Shown: positions 40,594 to 48,137 of the stretch, one piece after another
How the letters are laid out: every line of letters begins with the position of its first letter
How positions within the stretch are numbered: the stretch's first letter is position 1
Source of the DNA: Hymenobacter sp. BT730
GTDB taxonomy: Bacteria; Bacteroidota; Bacteroidia; Cytophagales; Hymenobacteraceae
NCBI RefSeq assembly: GCF_030542105.1
Contig: NZ_JAUOFB010000001.1
Location: 992,001-1,056,000 of the forward strand
DNA length: 64,000 bases
Reading direction: 5' to 3'
The notes under the pieces: generated by a model
What the model was told of the DNA's origin: nothing
The model's input: the letters and a program-made list of their open reading frames with translations, nothing else
The model's database searches: none
Position numbers and translations under genes: made by a program

Positions 40594-41130
40594 ATGTCTT
40601 CACCCTTACGTATTGTGGTGGCCAAGCGCACCGCTGCCGTGGCGGTTCAACTGGCTGAACTAGGCCGCCAAACCTTTCAGGAAACCTTCGCCGCTGACAA
40701 CCGTCCCGAGGATATGGCCGCTTACCTGGAAGCCAATTTCGGCCCCGAGCAGCAAATGGCAGAATTACAGGACCCCGCCATTATATTTCTGCTGGCCCAC
40801 ATGCAGCAGGAACCTGTAGGCTACGCTAAACTTCTTATTGGTTCGGAACTGGGCCTCGCCGAAGGCAAATCTCCCACCGACCGGCTGGAAATAGAGCGCC
40901 TGTATGTGCGCGAAGATTGGATTGGTACCGGTTTGGGTGCTTCTCTCATGCGCCGCGCTATAGAAGAGGCCCGCACGCAGAAATGCCGGAGTGTGGTGTT
41001 GGGAGTTTGGGAAAAAAACGAGCGGGCCATTGAGTTTTATCAGCGGTTTGGCTTTAAAGTCATTGGGGAGCACCCATTTCAGGTAGGAACCGATATCCAG
41101 ACTGACCTGATTCTGCGCAAGGGACTGTAA
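40594..41130 (+). CDS. GNAT acetyltransferase
   Basis: A 178-residue GNAT. GRQTFQETFAADNRPEDM is the first helix region, VREDWIGTGLGASLMRRAIE the acetyl-CoA loop (G-x-G-x-G type) and VVLGVWEKNERAIEFYQRFG the C-terminal motif. It is homologous over its whole length to the element-borne GNAT at 29294-29824. The substrate is unknown. It is the first enzyme gene to the right of the tRNA junction. Confidence 0.9.
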   Translation: MSSPLRIVVAKRTAAVAVQLAELGRQTFQETFAADNRPEDMAAYLEANFGPEQQMAELQDPAIIFLLAHMQQEPVGYAKLLIGSELGLAEGKSPTDRLEIERLYVREDWIGTGLGASLMRRAIEEARTQKCRSVVLGVWEKNERAIEFYQRFGFKVIGEHPFQVGTDIQTDLILRKGL

Positions 41131-41154
41131 AGGCGTTGACTAGCGCGCAAGCCT

Positions 41155-41162
41155 TACATTTG
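41155..41162 (+). promoter_or_regulatory. candidate promoter -7 box of the hydrolase gene
   Basis: TACATTTG with a TTG 16 nt upstream (41136-41138), 30 bp before the GTG start at 41192. Confidence 0.45.
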
Positions 41163-41191
41163 CCGTATTCTTTTCCTTTTTTCTCTTCCCT

Positions 41192-42307
41192 GTGCCCGCA
41201 AATGGCTTAGTCTTTTCCTCCCGTCTGTTATCCTGGGGTGTCCAGGGGCGGGCATTGGCTATGGGCTGCCTGCTGTTGGCGGCCTGTTCCGGGAAATCCA
41301 GCAAACCGGCTTTGCCGCTGCCTACCGGCCACTTTGAGGGGCCTGTTACTATTCAGGGTACCGAATTGCGGGCTGTGCTGGATCTGCGCGAAGTAACGCC
41401 CGGTAAGTTACAGGCCGAGTTGTCGTTTCCGGCAGTGCCGGGTATGGAAGTGCCGATTAATAACGTGCGTTACAAGGAGCCACAGCTCCAGTTTGAGCAA
41501 CGGGGTGGTTTCCCGGGGCAAGTAACGGTAAATGCTATTCGGGAGGGCGACTTTCTACGCGGCGCTTTCCTGCTGGACAGCCTGCGCGCCGAGTTTGTTT
41601 GGGTCCGCCGTGGTCCGGCTGCTCCCCGACAATATCAAGAGCAGGCCGTACGCCTGAAAGCCGGCAGCCAGATCCAGGTTGCTACGCTTTATTTGCCTGA
41701 GGACACTGTGTCCCGGCATCCCGTTATCATTGTCATGCCCGATTCGGCTACTACTGCTGGTGGCCCGGCACGTGCTGCCTGGTTGGCGCGTAAAGGCATG
41801 GCCTCCTTGCTGCTTTCCCCTTCCGCCTCCAAATTAGCGCCTACTGATTCCTCCGCGCGTCAATGGGTACAGGCCGCTTTTACCCGCTTGCGCACCACGC
41901 CACACATCGATACGGCCCGGGTAGCTCTGTGGGTGCGTGGTACCGCCGCCGCCCAGGTAGTGCATGGTATTGAGCAACAACGCCCCGTAGCGGTTATTCT
42001 GGAAGCCGTACCGCTGAGCAATGCGGGGGAAGCTCAGCCATATAAAGCCCTGACTCGCCAGCGTATTCCGGCAATGGCCCTATATGCCGGCGCCGACCCA
42101 TCGGTGGATGTCCGCCAGAGTGCGCGCCGTATGCGCACGGCCATCGGGTACGGGCGCGGAAATGCGGTACATGTATATCCCAATGCTAATGCTTATTTCC
42201 TGCTGCCGGGCAGTACCAGTACGGCAGGTCTATGGAGCTGGCCGCACTTTGCCGCTGGCTACGTAGAAGATGTGGAGCAATGGCTGCAGCAGCGTCTAAG
42301 CAAGTAA
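41192..42307 (+). CDS. alpha/beta-hydrolase-fold lipoprotein, probably non-catalytic
   Basis: A 371-residue exported protein starting with GTG at 41192 (alternative ATG 41261, MGCLLLAACSG). The lipobox LLAAC gives a lipidated N-terminus. Residues ~45-150 form a beta-rich N-terminal domain (GHFEGPVTIQGTELRAVLDL), and ~155-371 resemble an alpha/beta hydrolase (VIIVMPDSATTAGGPARAAW). Where the nucleophile elbow GxSxG is expected the sequence is VRGTAAAQVV, lacking the Ser. Bacteroidota relatives with this two-part layout normally keep it. A binding role or a lost activity is likely. Confidence 0.7.
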   Translation: MPANGLVFSSRLLSWGVQGRALAMGCLLLAACSGKSSKPALPLPTGHFEGPVTIQGTELRAVLDLREVTPGKLQAELSFPAVPGMEVPINNVRYKEPQLQFEQRGGFPGQVTVNAIREGDFLRGAFLLDSLRAEFVWVRRGPAAPRQYQEQAVRLKAGSQIQVATLYLPEDTVSRHPVIIVMPDSATTAGGPARAAWLARKGMASLLLSPSASKLAPTDSSARQWVQAAFTRLRTTPHIDTARVALWVRGTAAAQVVHGIEQQRPVAVILEAVPLSNAGEAQPYKALTRQRIPAMALYAGADPSVDVRQSARRMRTAIGYGRGNAVHVYPNANAYFLLPGSTSTAGLWSWPHFAAGYVEDVEQWLQQRLSK

Positions 42308-42317
42308 AGGCTGGAGT

Positions 42318-44513
42318 TTATAATATCAGCAGGCCCTTTTCGCGTAACAGCTGCCAGCTGGCACTCTGCAGGCACTGTTCCCACTTCTGGCCACTATCGG
42401 CTGGGAAGCTTTGGGCTGCGTCTTTCAGCAGAATTTTAGTGTCATAATCCGTGGCCAGGCGGGTTAGCAGTTCCTGAAGCCACGTACCCACAGCGGCGGG
42501 TACTTTTACTTCGAAATCTTCTGCTTGCTCAAAAAAAGTGAGTACCGCCTGCTGGCCTTTTTTCCCAGTTTCCAGACGTAGCTCAGGAGCATTACCCAGC
42601 CAGAAAAGTCGGTTATTGGGGCGGGCAGAATCCGGTTTGCCCGGTTCCTGTAACGCCTGCTGAATAAGGTGGCGCGGCACCGTAGGTCGGGGCGTTTTAA
42701 AATCGAACCAAAAGCTCAGCGGCTCATTCAGAGCCACACCGTGCAGGTAGTTGTACAAGGCTTTGGCCAGCCCCGGCCCAAAGGCTTCGTGGTCGGTGCC
42801 GGTAGGGTCGTCGTGCCACAGGTCGTTCCAGGCGAAGGGGCCGGGCTCCGGGCCGATGGGGGCTACCTGATACTTTTCCGGGTTCTTGCCCACGGGCGAG
42901 TGGGCCGTCATGGAAAAGCGGTGCCAGTAGCCACTTTGCACAATACCCGCCGCAAAAAGTTGGCGCACTACTTCCAAGCTGTCCACAGTTTCCTGGGTGG
43001 TTTCCGTTGGGAAGCCATACATGAGGTAAGCGTGTACCATAATGCCAGCCTGCGTGAAGCCATCTGTGACGCGGGCTACCTGGGCAATGGTGACGCCTTT
43101 TTCCATAAGAGCCAATAGTCGGTCAGAAGCTACTTCCAGCCCTCCGCTTACGGCAATGCAGCCGGAGGCCGCCAGCAGACGGCACAGGTCAGGGGTGAAA
43201 GTTTTCTCGAAGCGAATGTTGCCCCACCAGGTGATGGTAACGCGCCGCTTCAGCAACTCAATGGCCAGGTCTCGCAGGGCCAGGGGCGGAGCTGCTTCGT
43301 CTACAAAGTGGAAGCCGGTTTGTCCGGTTTGCGCAATAATCTGCTCGATGCGGCCTACCAGCAGGGTACTGGGCGCGGTTTCGTAGCGCGAGATATAGTC
43401 CAGCGTTACGTCACAGAAAGAGCAACGCTTCCAGTAGCAGCCGTGCGCCACAGTTAGTTTATTCCAGCGCCCGTCGCTCCACAGCCGGTGCATGGGGTTC
43501 AGCACTTCAATAACGGAAAGATATTCCGTCAGGGGCAAATCAGAATAATCCGGCGTGCCTACTTCGGCATGAGGGATATCGGGGTGCGGGTAGTTGATGT
43601 ACGCTACTTGCTTGGCTTCGGTGCGGAGGAAGGTGCGCTGTAGCTGGGCCTGTGGAAGGTTACCCTGTACATACTCAAGCAACCGCAACCAGGGACCTTC
43701 GCCATCGTCCAGCGTCAGGTAATCGATATAGTCGAAAAAGCGGGGCTCCTGTAAGGTGCGTAGCTCGGTATTGGGGTAGCCGCCGCCCATCAGGGTTTTA
43801 GTGGCCGGGCTGATTTGTTTGATGCGGCCCGCCAGCCGGAGCGCTCCGTAAAGGTTGCCGGGGAAGGGAACGGAAAAGCCTACTACCTCGGGCTGCACGC
43901 GGGTCATCAACTCGTCCAGCAGCTCCAGTAGCATCTGGTCCAGCAGATTGGGCGCGGCTTGCAGCGCTTCGTGCAGAGCATCAAACGTGGTAGCCGACAT
44001 AGCCAGCTTCTCGGCGTAGCGCGAAAAGCCGAACTGCGGGCCCACCGTTTCTTTAATCAGGTCGGCGAGGTCTTCCAGGTAAAGCGTAGCCAGGTGACGG
44101 GCCTGATCGGTGAGGCCCATGGTACCAAAGGCGGTTTCCAGATCGGCCACGTTATCGAAGCGGCTGGCTTCGGGTAAAAAGCGGGAGTGGCAAATACGGG
44201 GCGCCAGCGTATTATCCTTGTTTTGCAGGAAGCGGATAACCGGCCCAATGGTGCTTAAGTAGCTTTGTTTCAAACGCAGCATCCGGCGGGCATTGTCGCT
44301 CAGCTGGTAGTGGCCGGCTTCAATTTCTGTGATTACCCGCATAAGACCCGCTTTCGAAAACAGCTTCAGCACTAATTCCAGCCCCAGATCTGCCTGCGTT
44401 ACGGAGTAGCCGCGCCCACCTAAAAAGCCCTTTATATAGGCAGTAGCCGGATACGGCGTGTTCAGCTGCGTAAGCGGCGGTGTAATGAGCAGGATATGGG
44501 GCGAGGTAGACAC
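42318..44513 (-). CDS. B12-binding-domain radical SAM protein
   Basis: A 731-residue protein. The N-terminal cobalamin-binding-like Rossmann region (HILLITPPLTQLNTPYPATA) is followed by the radical SAM barrel with the cluster motif HGCYWKRCSFCD. The cysteines read C-x4-C-x2-C, not the canonical CxxxCxxC. The GTG at 44513 is chosen because the domain starts there and a TATCTTTG promoter box lies 26 bp upstream; the longer open frame to 44768 overlaps the divergent gene. The reaction is unknown. The gene is convergent with the hydrolase-like gene. Confidence 0.85.
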   Translation of the reverse strand: MSTSPHILLITPPLTQLNTPYPATAYIKGFLGGRGYSVTQADLGLELVLKLFSKAGLMRVITEIEAGHYQLSDNARRMLRLKQSYLSTIGPVIRFLQNKDNTLAPRICHSRFLPEASRFDNVADLETAFGTMGLTDQARHLATLYLEDLADLIKETVGPQFGFSRYAEKLAMSATTFDALHEALQAAPNLLDQMLLELLDELMTRVQPEVVGFSVPFPGNLYGALRLAGRIKQISPATKTLMGGGYPNTELRTLQEPRFFDYIDYLTLDDGEGPWLRLLEYVQGNLPQAQLQRTFLRTEAKQVAYINYPHPDIPHAEVGTPDYSDLPLTEYLSVIEVLNPMHRLWSDGRWNKLTVAHGCYWKRCSFCDVTLDYISRYETAPSTLLVGRIEQIIAQTGQTGFHFVDEAAPPLALRDLAIELLKRRVTITWWGNIRFEKTFTPDLCRLLAASGCIAVSGGLEVASDRLLALMEKGVTIAQVARVTDGFTQAGIMVHAYLMYGFPTETTQETVDSLEVVRQLFAAGIVQSGYWHRFSMTAHSPVGKNPEKYQVAPIGPEPGPFAWNDLWHDDPTGTDHEAFGPGLAKALYNYLHGVALNEPLSFWFDFKTPRPTVPRHLIQQALQEPGKPDSARPNNRLFWLGNAPELRLETGKKGQQAVLTFFEQAEDFEVKVPAAVGTWLQELLTRLATDYDTKILLKDAAQSFPADSGQKWEQCLQSASWQLLREKGLLIL

Positions 44514-44538
44514 GGCAACACGAAAGCAAAACGAACCG

Positions 44539-44546
44539 CAAAGATA
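44539..44546 (-). promoter_or_regulatory. candidate -7 box for the radical SAM gene
   Basis: TATCTTTG on the minus strand, 25 nt before the GTG start at 44513. It supports that start over the longer frame. Confidence 0.45.
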
Positions 44547-44617
44547 CAATGGCTGTTTGGCTATCCGGGTAAAGCGCTGCTTTCCCCTCTGTAACTCCTG
44601 ACTTGTTTTTCTCCCGT

Positions 44618-45019
44618 ATGAGCGCCGGCGCCCTGCAACGTATTGGTATGTACCTGGCCCGCGGCTCCTGGCCGCGGCAGGCGGCCTATGTGCAGGAGTT
44701 TTGCCGCAAGGTGCAGATACATTTTGCCTACGGCCATACGCCCGAGGCCGAAGAAATAGCCGAGGCACTAGCCTTTATTCACCAATACCGCTCCCAGTCT
44801 TCGCGCCTGATTTTTGGCGAGGACAGCCCGCGGGAACTGGCCAGCCGCATCCGGGAGCAACGCACCCGCGCCCACCTGGCCCGCTTACGGGAGCGGCCCA
44901 CTGATGTCAGCCGCCCTTACCCACAGTTCCGCCCCACGCGCCGCAACTGCTCCCACCAGGATTGTGGCTCAGCGGCCATGTATCATTCTGATTACTGTTA
45001 CGACCACAATCCGGAATAA
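44618..45019 (+). CDS. hypothetical protein with Cys/His C-terminus
   Basis: A 133-residue basic, helical protein, start ATG 44618 (MSAGALQRIGMYLARGSW). The C-terminus has four cysteines and several histidines (NCSHQDCGSAAMYHSDYCYD), which could bind a metal. It is divergent from the radical SAM gene and convergent with the copper-type outer-membrane gene 10 bp away. I do not recognise a family. Confidence 0.65.
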   Translation: MSAGALQRIGMYLARGSWPRQAAYVQEFCRKVQIHFAYGHTPEAEEIAEALAFIHQYRSQSSRLIFGEDSPRELASRIREQRTRAHLARLRERPTDVSRPYPQFRPTRRNCSHQDCGSAAMYHSDYCYDHNPE

Positions 45020-45029
45020 GCAGAAGCGG

Positions 45030-46529
45030 CTACATTTTGCCCATCTGCATCAGCGAAGGATTCAGGCGCAGATATACCTGCGCCGAAACGGGCGTTTTGC
45101 CATACAGAGGCTGAATTATTTCCTGCGGACGATAGACTGTTGCCTGTGCGCCCAGTGTTAAGTCCGTTTTGGCCAGCTGTACAAGGCGGTACGTGCCACC
45201 TAGCGTAAGCGCATGAATATTGAACGGTCCTTTATCTGAATCATTAGGATAGAGAATACTGGTTTCTGTCTGCAGTTCCTCAGCCGATTTCTGCACAAAC
45301 TCATAACGCCCATACACCGCCGGCTTACCCAACTGCACATTGGTTTCGGCCAATACGGAGTGGGAGGTGTGCGTGTGCTCATCAGAAATATTCCGGTTCA
45401 TGCCCCATACCAGCGCCGAGGCTATATAGCGGCCATTGCCCCATTGGTTGCTCTGAATAATGGAAGCCGTGGTGCGTTTCACGTCCTCATTGGGGTGCAA
45501 CACTTCCGGCTGTTTTAGAAAGGCCCGGCTTACCTGCAGGGCCAGGTTGCTGGTGGGGTTCCAGTTCAGGCGGCCGGCCCAGGAATCGGCGCGGGGTTTG
45601 TCGAAGTTGTAGCGGTGTTCGTCGGGTTCCCGGCCGGTGAAGTTGGAGCCTTCCAGCTTGAACTGCTTGTAGCGCAGGCCCAGCGTGGCTACGCCAAAAG
45701 TGATGTGCGTCGCATCCTGCCAGTGGTGGCCCAGGGCCGCATCGGCATTGGGCATGGCCGAGATGCGGTGCATGAAAGCCACTGGGCCAATAGCCGGCTC
45801 TCCGGGGTAACCCACGTAGGCGGTCAGGTCTACATCCTCGGAAAAGGCGTGCGTGTAACCAATGCTGAGCGCTGAGAATAAATCGTGGGGGTGCTGGCGG
45901 TCTACCAGCGGCTTACCCTGGTAAGCTTCACCACTCTGAAATAACAGCGGGTAGCCATTGCCTCCTTCTGTGATAGGGTCAAGGGAGAACATGGCCGTCA
46001 GGTTCAGGAGGCCTTTTTCGCCTACCTCCCGCTGGGCCATGGTCATAAACCAGTTGCTTGCATCAAAGGTGCTGCCGCCGCGCTGTTTACCATCGCGCCC
46101 CATGTTCTGGTTGGTGTAGCGCAGGTAAATAGCCCCGTGGTTCATCACCATCCATTTGCCGTGGTGACTCATCCACATGTACATGGGGGTTTGGTCGGGG
46201 TTCCAGGCGGTACCGGAGCCGTTGCGGCTCATGGGCAGCTGGCGCGAGTAGGCATGCGGCATCGAGCCCATATTCGTGGTGCCGTGGTCCATGCTCTGCA
46301 TGGCACTCATATCATGGCCGGCATGGTTCATGGGGGCTACGGGCCGGGCGGTATCGGTGGGGGCCATGCCGGGCATGTGGTGCTGGCTATGGTCCATGGT
46401 AGCAGCCGGGTGCCGGATAGTATCCATAGCAGCAGGCTGCTTTATCTGATGCTGCTCGTGCTGGGCATAGCCAGGAAAGGCGTTAAGCAAAAGAAACAGG
46501 CCAAAGGCAAAAGGAAGGTGGTAGGCCAT
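45030..46529 (-). CDS. Met/His-rich outer-membrane protein of a copper-type locus
   Basis: A 499-residue exported protein: a signal peptide (MAYHLPFAFGLFLLL, cleavage after GYAQ), then a ~90-residue segment densely packed with Met and His (SQHHMPGMAP, MNHAGHDMSAMQSMDHGTTN). After it comes a ~380-residue beta-barrel-like region (NLTAMFSLDPITEGGNGYPL, VAFMHRISAMPNADAALGHH). The Met/His segment suits Cu(I)/Ag(I) or other soft-metal binding. The upstream HMA-AraC gene on the same strand supports metal control. A transcription-terminator-like hairpin sits directly against the start codon. Probably a metal-binding porin-like surface protein. Confidence 0.8.
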   Translation of the reverse strand: MAYHLPFAFGLFLLLNAFPGYAQHEQHQIKQPAAMDTIRHPAATMDHSQHHMPGMAPTDTARPVAPMNHAGHDMSAMQSMDHGTTNMGSMPHAYSRQLPMSRNGSGTAWNPDQTPMYMWMSHHGKWMVMNHGAIYLRYTNQNMGRDGKQRGGSTFDASNWFMTMAQREVGEKGLLNLTAMFSLDPITEGGNGYPLLFQSGEAYQGKPLVDRQHPHDLFSALSIGYTHAFSEDVDLTAYVGYPGEPAIGPVAFMHRISAMPNADAALGHHWQDATHITFGVATLGLRYKQFKLEGSNFTGREPDEHRYNFDKPRADSWAGRLNWNPTSNLALQVSRAFLKQPEVLHPNEDVKRTTASIIQSNQWGNGRYIASALVWGMNRNISDEHTHTSHSVLAETNVQLGKPAVYGRYEFVQKSAEELQTETSILYPNDSDKGPFNIHALTLGGTYRLVQLAKTDLTLGAQATVYRPQEIIQPLYGKTPVSAQVYLRLNPSLMQMGKM

Positions 46530-46570
46530 AAAAAATCAGGGTATCAGAGGAGTTACCTCTAATACCCTGA
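46530..46570 (-). terminator. terminator-like hairpin abutting the outer-membrane gene start
   Basis: On the minus strand, a 14-bp stem (one mismatch) with a 5-nt loop is followed by six T and then at once by the ATG at 46529. It is either a terminator of the regulator gene or a leader attenuator of the outer-membrane gene. Confidence 0.7.
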
Positions 46571-46634
46571 ATGGGGGGTGCCGGTTATACAGAATTCCGG
46601 CGGTGTAAGTACGATACTATGGCTTGCGGGGCAG

Positions 46635-47207
46635 TTAAGCTATTTTATCCAGGGCCATGCGCTTGGGCATCAGGTCGCGGCGGAACTCGCTAACGGAGCG
46701 GCCGGTCACCTGGCGGAACTGATTGCTCAGGTGCTGGCCACTGCTGTAGCGCATCTGCTCGGCAATTTCACCCAGGGTCAGTTCGCCATAGCTGAGCAGC
46801 TCCTTCACCCGCTCAATCTTCATGCGAATCAGATACTTCTCAATGGTGAGATTAGCCGTGCGCGAAAACACCTTGCTCAGATGGGAATAAGTAGCAGCAA
46901 AGCGGTCCGTCAGAAAGGCGGAGGTGGTGAGGGGCATGCGCGCCGTGCGTAAGTGCTCCAGGTACTCGGCCAAAGCGGTTTTAATTTGTTCCGTAAGCTG
47001 CTCCGCCCGATCCATTAATACATCGAAGCCAGCCTCACGAAGCAGCGGGGCTACTTCTTTGGGGTCGGCTGGCGTGTCTTTTGCCAATACTGCTTCTCCG
47101 AGTGTTACCTGAGCCGGCCGGTAGCCAGCCTGCTCCAGGAGGTGGCGCACGGCACTAACGCAACGTGGGCAAACCATATTCTTGATGTGCAAGCGGGTTG
47201 TTTTCAC
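46635..47207 (-). CDS. HMA-AraC fusion transcriptional regulator
   Basis: A 190-residue protein starting with GTG at 47207. Residues 1-65 resemble a heavy-metal-associated (HMA) domain with the metal motif MVCPRC (Cys13/Cys16). After a linker, residues ~90-190 form an AraC-type double helix-turn-helix (LSKVFSRTANLTIEKYLIRM, LGEIAEQMRYSSGQHLSNQF). The fusion suggests direct metal sensing by a transcription factor. It lies upstream of the Met/His-rich outer-membrane gene, its probable target. Confidence 0.88.
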   Translation of the reverse strand: MKTTRLHIKNMVCPRCVSAVRHLLEQAGYRPAQVTLGEAVLAKDTPADPKEVAPLLREAGFDVLMDRAEQLTEQIKTALAEYLEHLRTARMPLTTSAFLTDRFAATYSHLSKVFSRTANLTIEKYLIRMKIERVKELLSYGELTLGEIAEQMRYSSGQHLSNQFRQVTGRSVSEFRRDLMPKRMALDKIA

Positions 47208-47237
47208 AGTGTAGAAGGTAAGTTGGGCGTTAATGAA

Positions 47238-47585
47238 TCAAGGAGCCAGCCGCGAACGGCTGGGTGTTTGTTTCCGCGGGGCGGCGGCAACAGTAGGGCG
47301 GCTACGGCGTGTAGGTACAATTGGGGTTTCCTGCCAGCCCGCACCAAACCAGTTGCTGGCAGCCCAATTGACGAATGGCACGACAACGAGGAACGTTACG
47401 GCCAACAGACAGAAAAGTACGAAAAAAGCAGCAGAAGTTCTGAAGAAGAACTCATTATGGAAACCGAAAACATAGGCTATCAGCAGTATTGCTAAGAATA
47501 GGCTTATAACAGCTACCAGTGCCGTATGGCGCAACAGGGGGGAAGCAAGGCGGATCGATGGGGAAGAGGAGCGGCGCTTCGGCAT
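47238..47585 (-). CDS. small two-helix membrane protein
   Basis: A 115-residue protein starting at ATG 47585 (MPKRRSSSPS), with two hydrophobic helices (about 22-47 and 56-78) and a basic, Arg/Pro-rich tail. The open frame extends to 47780, but a well-formed promoter (TTG-N16-TATATTTG) ends 5 bp before this ATG, so the shorter form is favoured and the mRNA may be leaderless. No family is recognised. Confidence 0.65.
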   Translation of the reverse strand: MPKRRSSSPSIRLASPLLRHTALVAVISLFLAILLIAYVFGFHNEFFFRTSAAFFVLFCLLAVTFLVVVPFVNWAASNWFGAGWQETPIVPTRRSRPTVAAAPRKQTPSRSRLAP

Positions 47586-47589
47586 AAAG

Positions 47590-47616
47590 CAAATATACCA
47601 AATTTGCGAAAGCCAA
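47590..47616 (-). promoter_or_regulatory. promoter just before ATG 47585
   Basis: On the minus strand, TTG (47616-47614), 16 nt, TATATTTG (47597-47590), then 4 nt to the ATG. Because transcription starts a few bases after the box, the transcript would be leaderless. Confidence 0.55.
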
Positions 47617-47809
47617 GTTTCACCTCTTCGAGTTGAGCTCTTGCAAAGCGGCGGCCATAGCAGCAATTCATGGGTGGACAAAGACTCCAGGCCCTGGCAG
47701 CGGCAGCCACGGCGTAAACCCCGCAAAGAGGCAGCCGTAGGAGGAGCTATACTTGCTTGTCTCACAACTTGCTTTACCATTTCGCCCTATGATTCTCTCT
47801 CTCCCTACT

Positions 47810-48061
47810 ATGCGCACCGTTGCGGGCGCGGCCCTCTTTGCCTTCACGCTGGTTGCCTGCGGCACGGGCAACAGCACCGGCGACACAAACGTGGAGCGCG
47901 GCGTAGATAAAAGCCACGACCCTACGGAAGTAAACCCCACTTCATCCGGTACTTCTACCACTGGCACCACCCAGGACACTACCCGTCGCCTCACGGGCAA
48001 GGAAATTTATGACCAGGCCGGTGAGGCCAAAGACCGTAATAACGATGGTATTGCCGATTAA
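47810..48061 (+). CDS. small lipoprotein
   Basis: An 83-residue protein from ATG 47810 (MRTVAGAALFAFTLVACGTG) with lipobox LVAC; an ATG at 47789 would add seven residues. The mature part is Thr/Ser/Asp-rich and ends GEAKDRNNDGIAD, an EF-hand/dockerin-like DxNxDG calcium motif. Function unknown. It is followed by a perfect 29-bp hairpin terminator. Confidence 0.75.
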   Translation: MRTVAGAALFAFTLVACGTGNSTGDTNVERGVDKSHDPTEVNPTSSGTSTTGTTQDTTRRLTGKEIYDQAGEAKDRNNDGIAD

Positions 48062-48067
48062 TGAAGC

Positions 48068-48131
48068 AAGCTCTTCATACAAAAAGCCCTTCCATAAGAA
48101 GCTATGGAAGGGCTTTTTGTATGAAGAGCTT
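48068..48131. terminator. perfect 29-bp bidirectional terminator
   Basis: A 29-bp perfect stem from 48068-48096 to 48103-48131 with the 6-nt loop AGAAGC. AAAAAGCCCTTCC and its complement lie inside. It separates the convergent lipoprotein and BtuG-like genes. Confidence 0.85.
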
Positions 48132-48137
48132 CCGCTA

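Noticed and set aside
44514..44768. Long N-terminal extension of the radical SAM protein
   Set aside because: It overlaps the divergent gene, is unusually Arg/Ser-rich and lies upstream of a promoter box that supports the GTG start at 44513.
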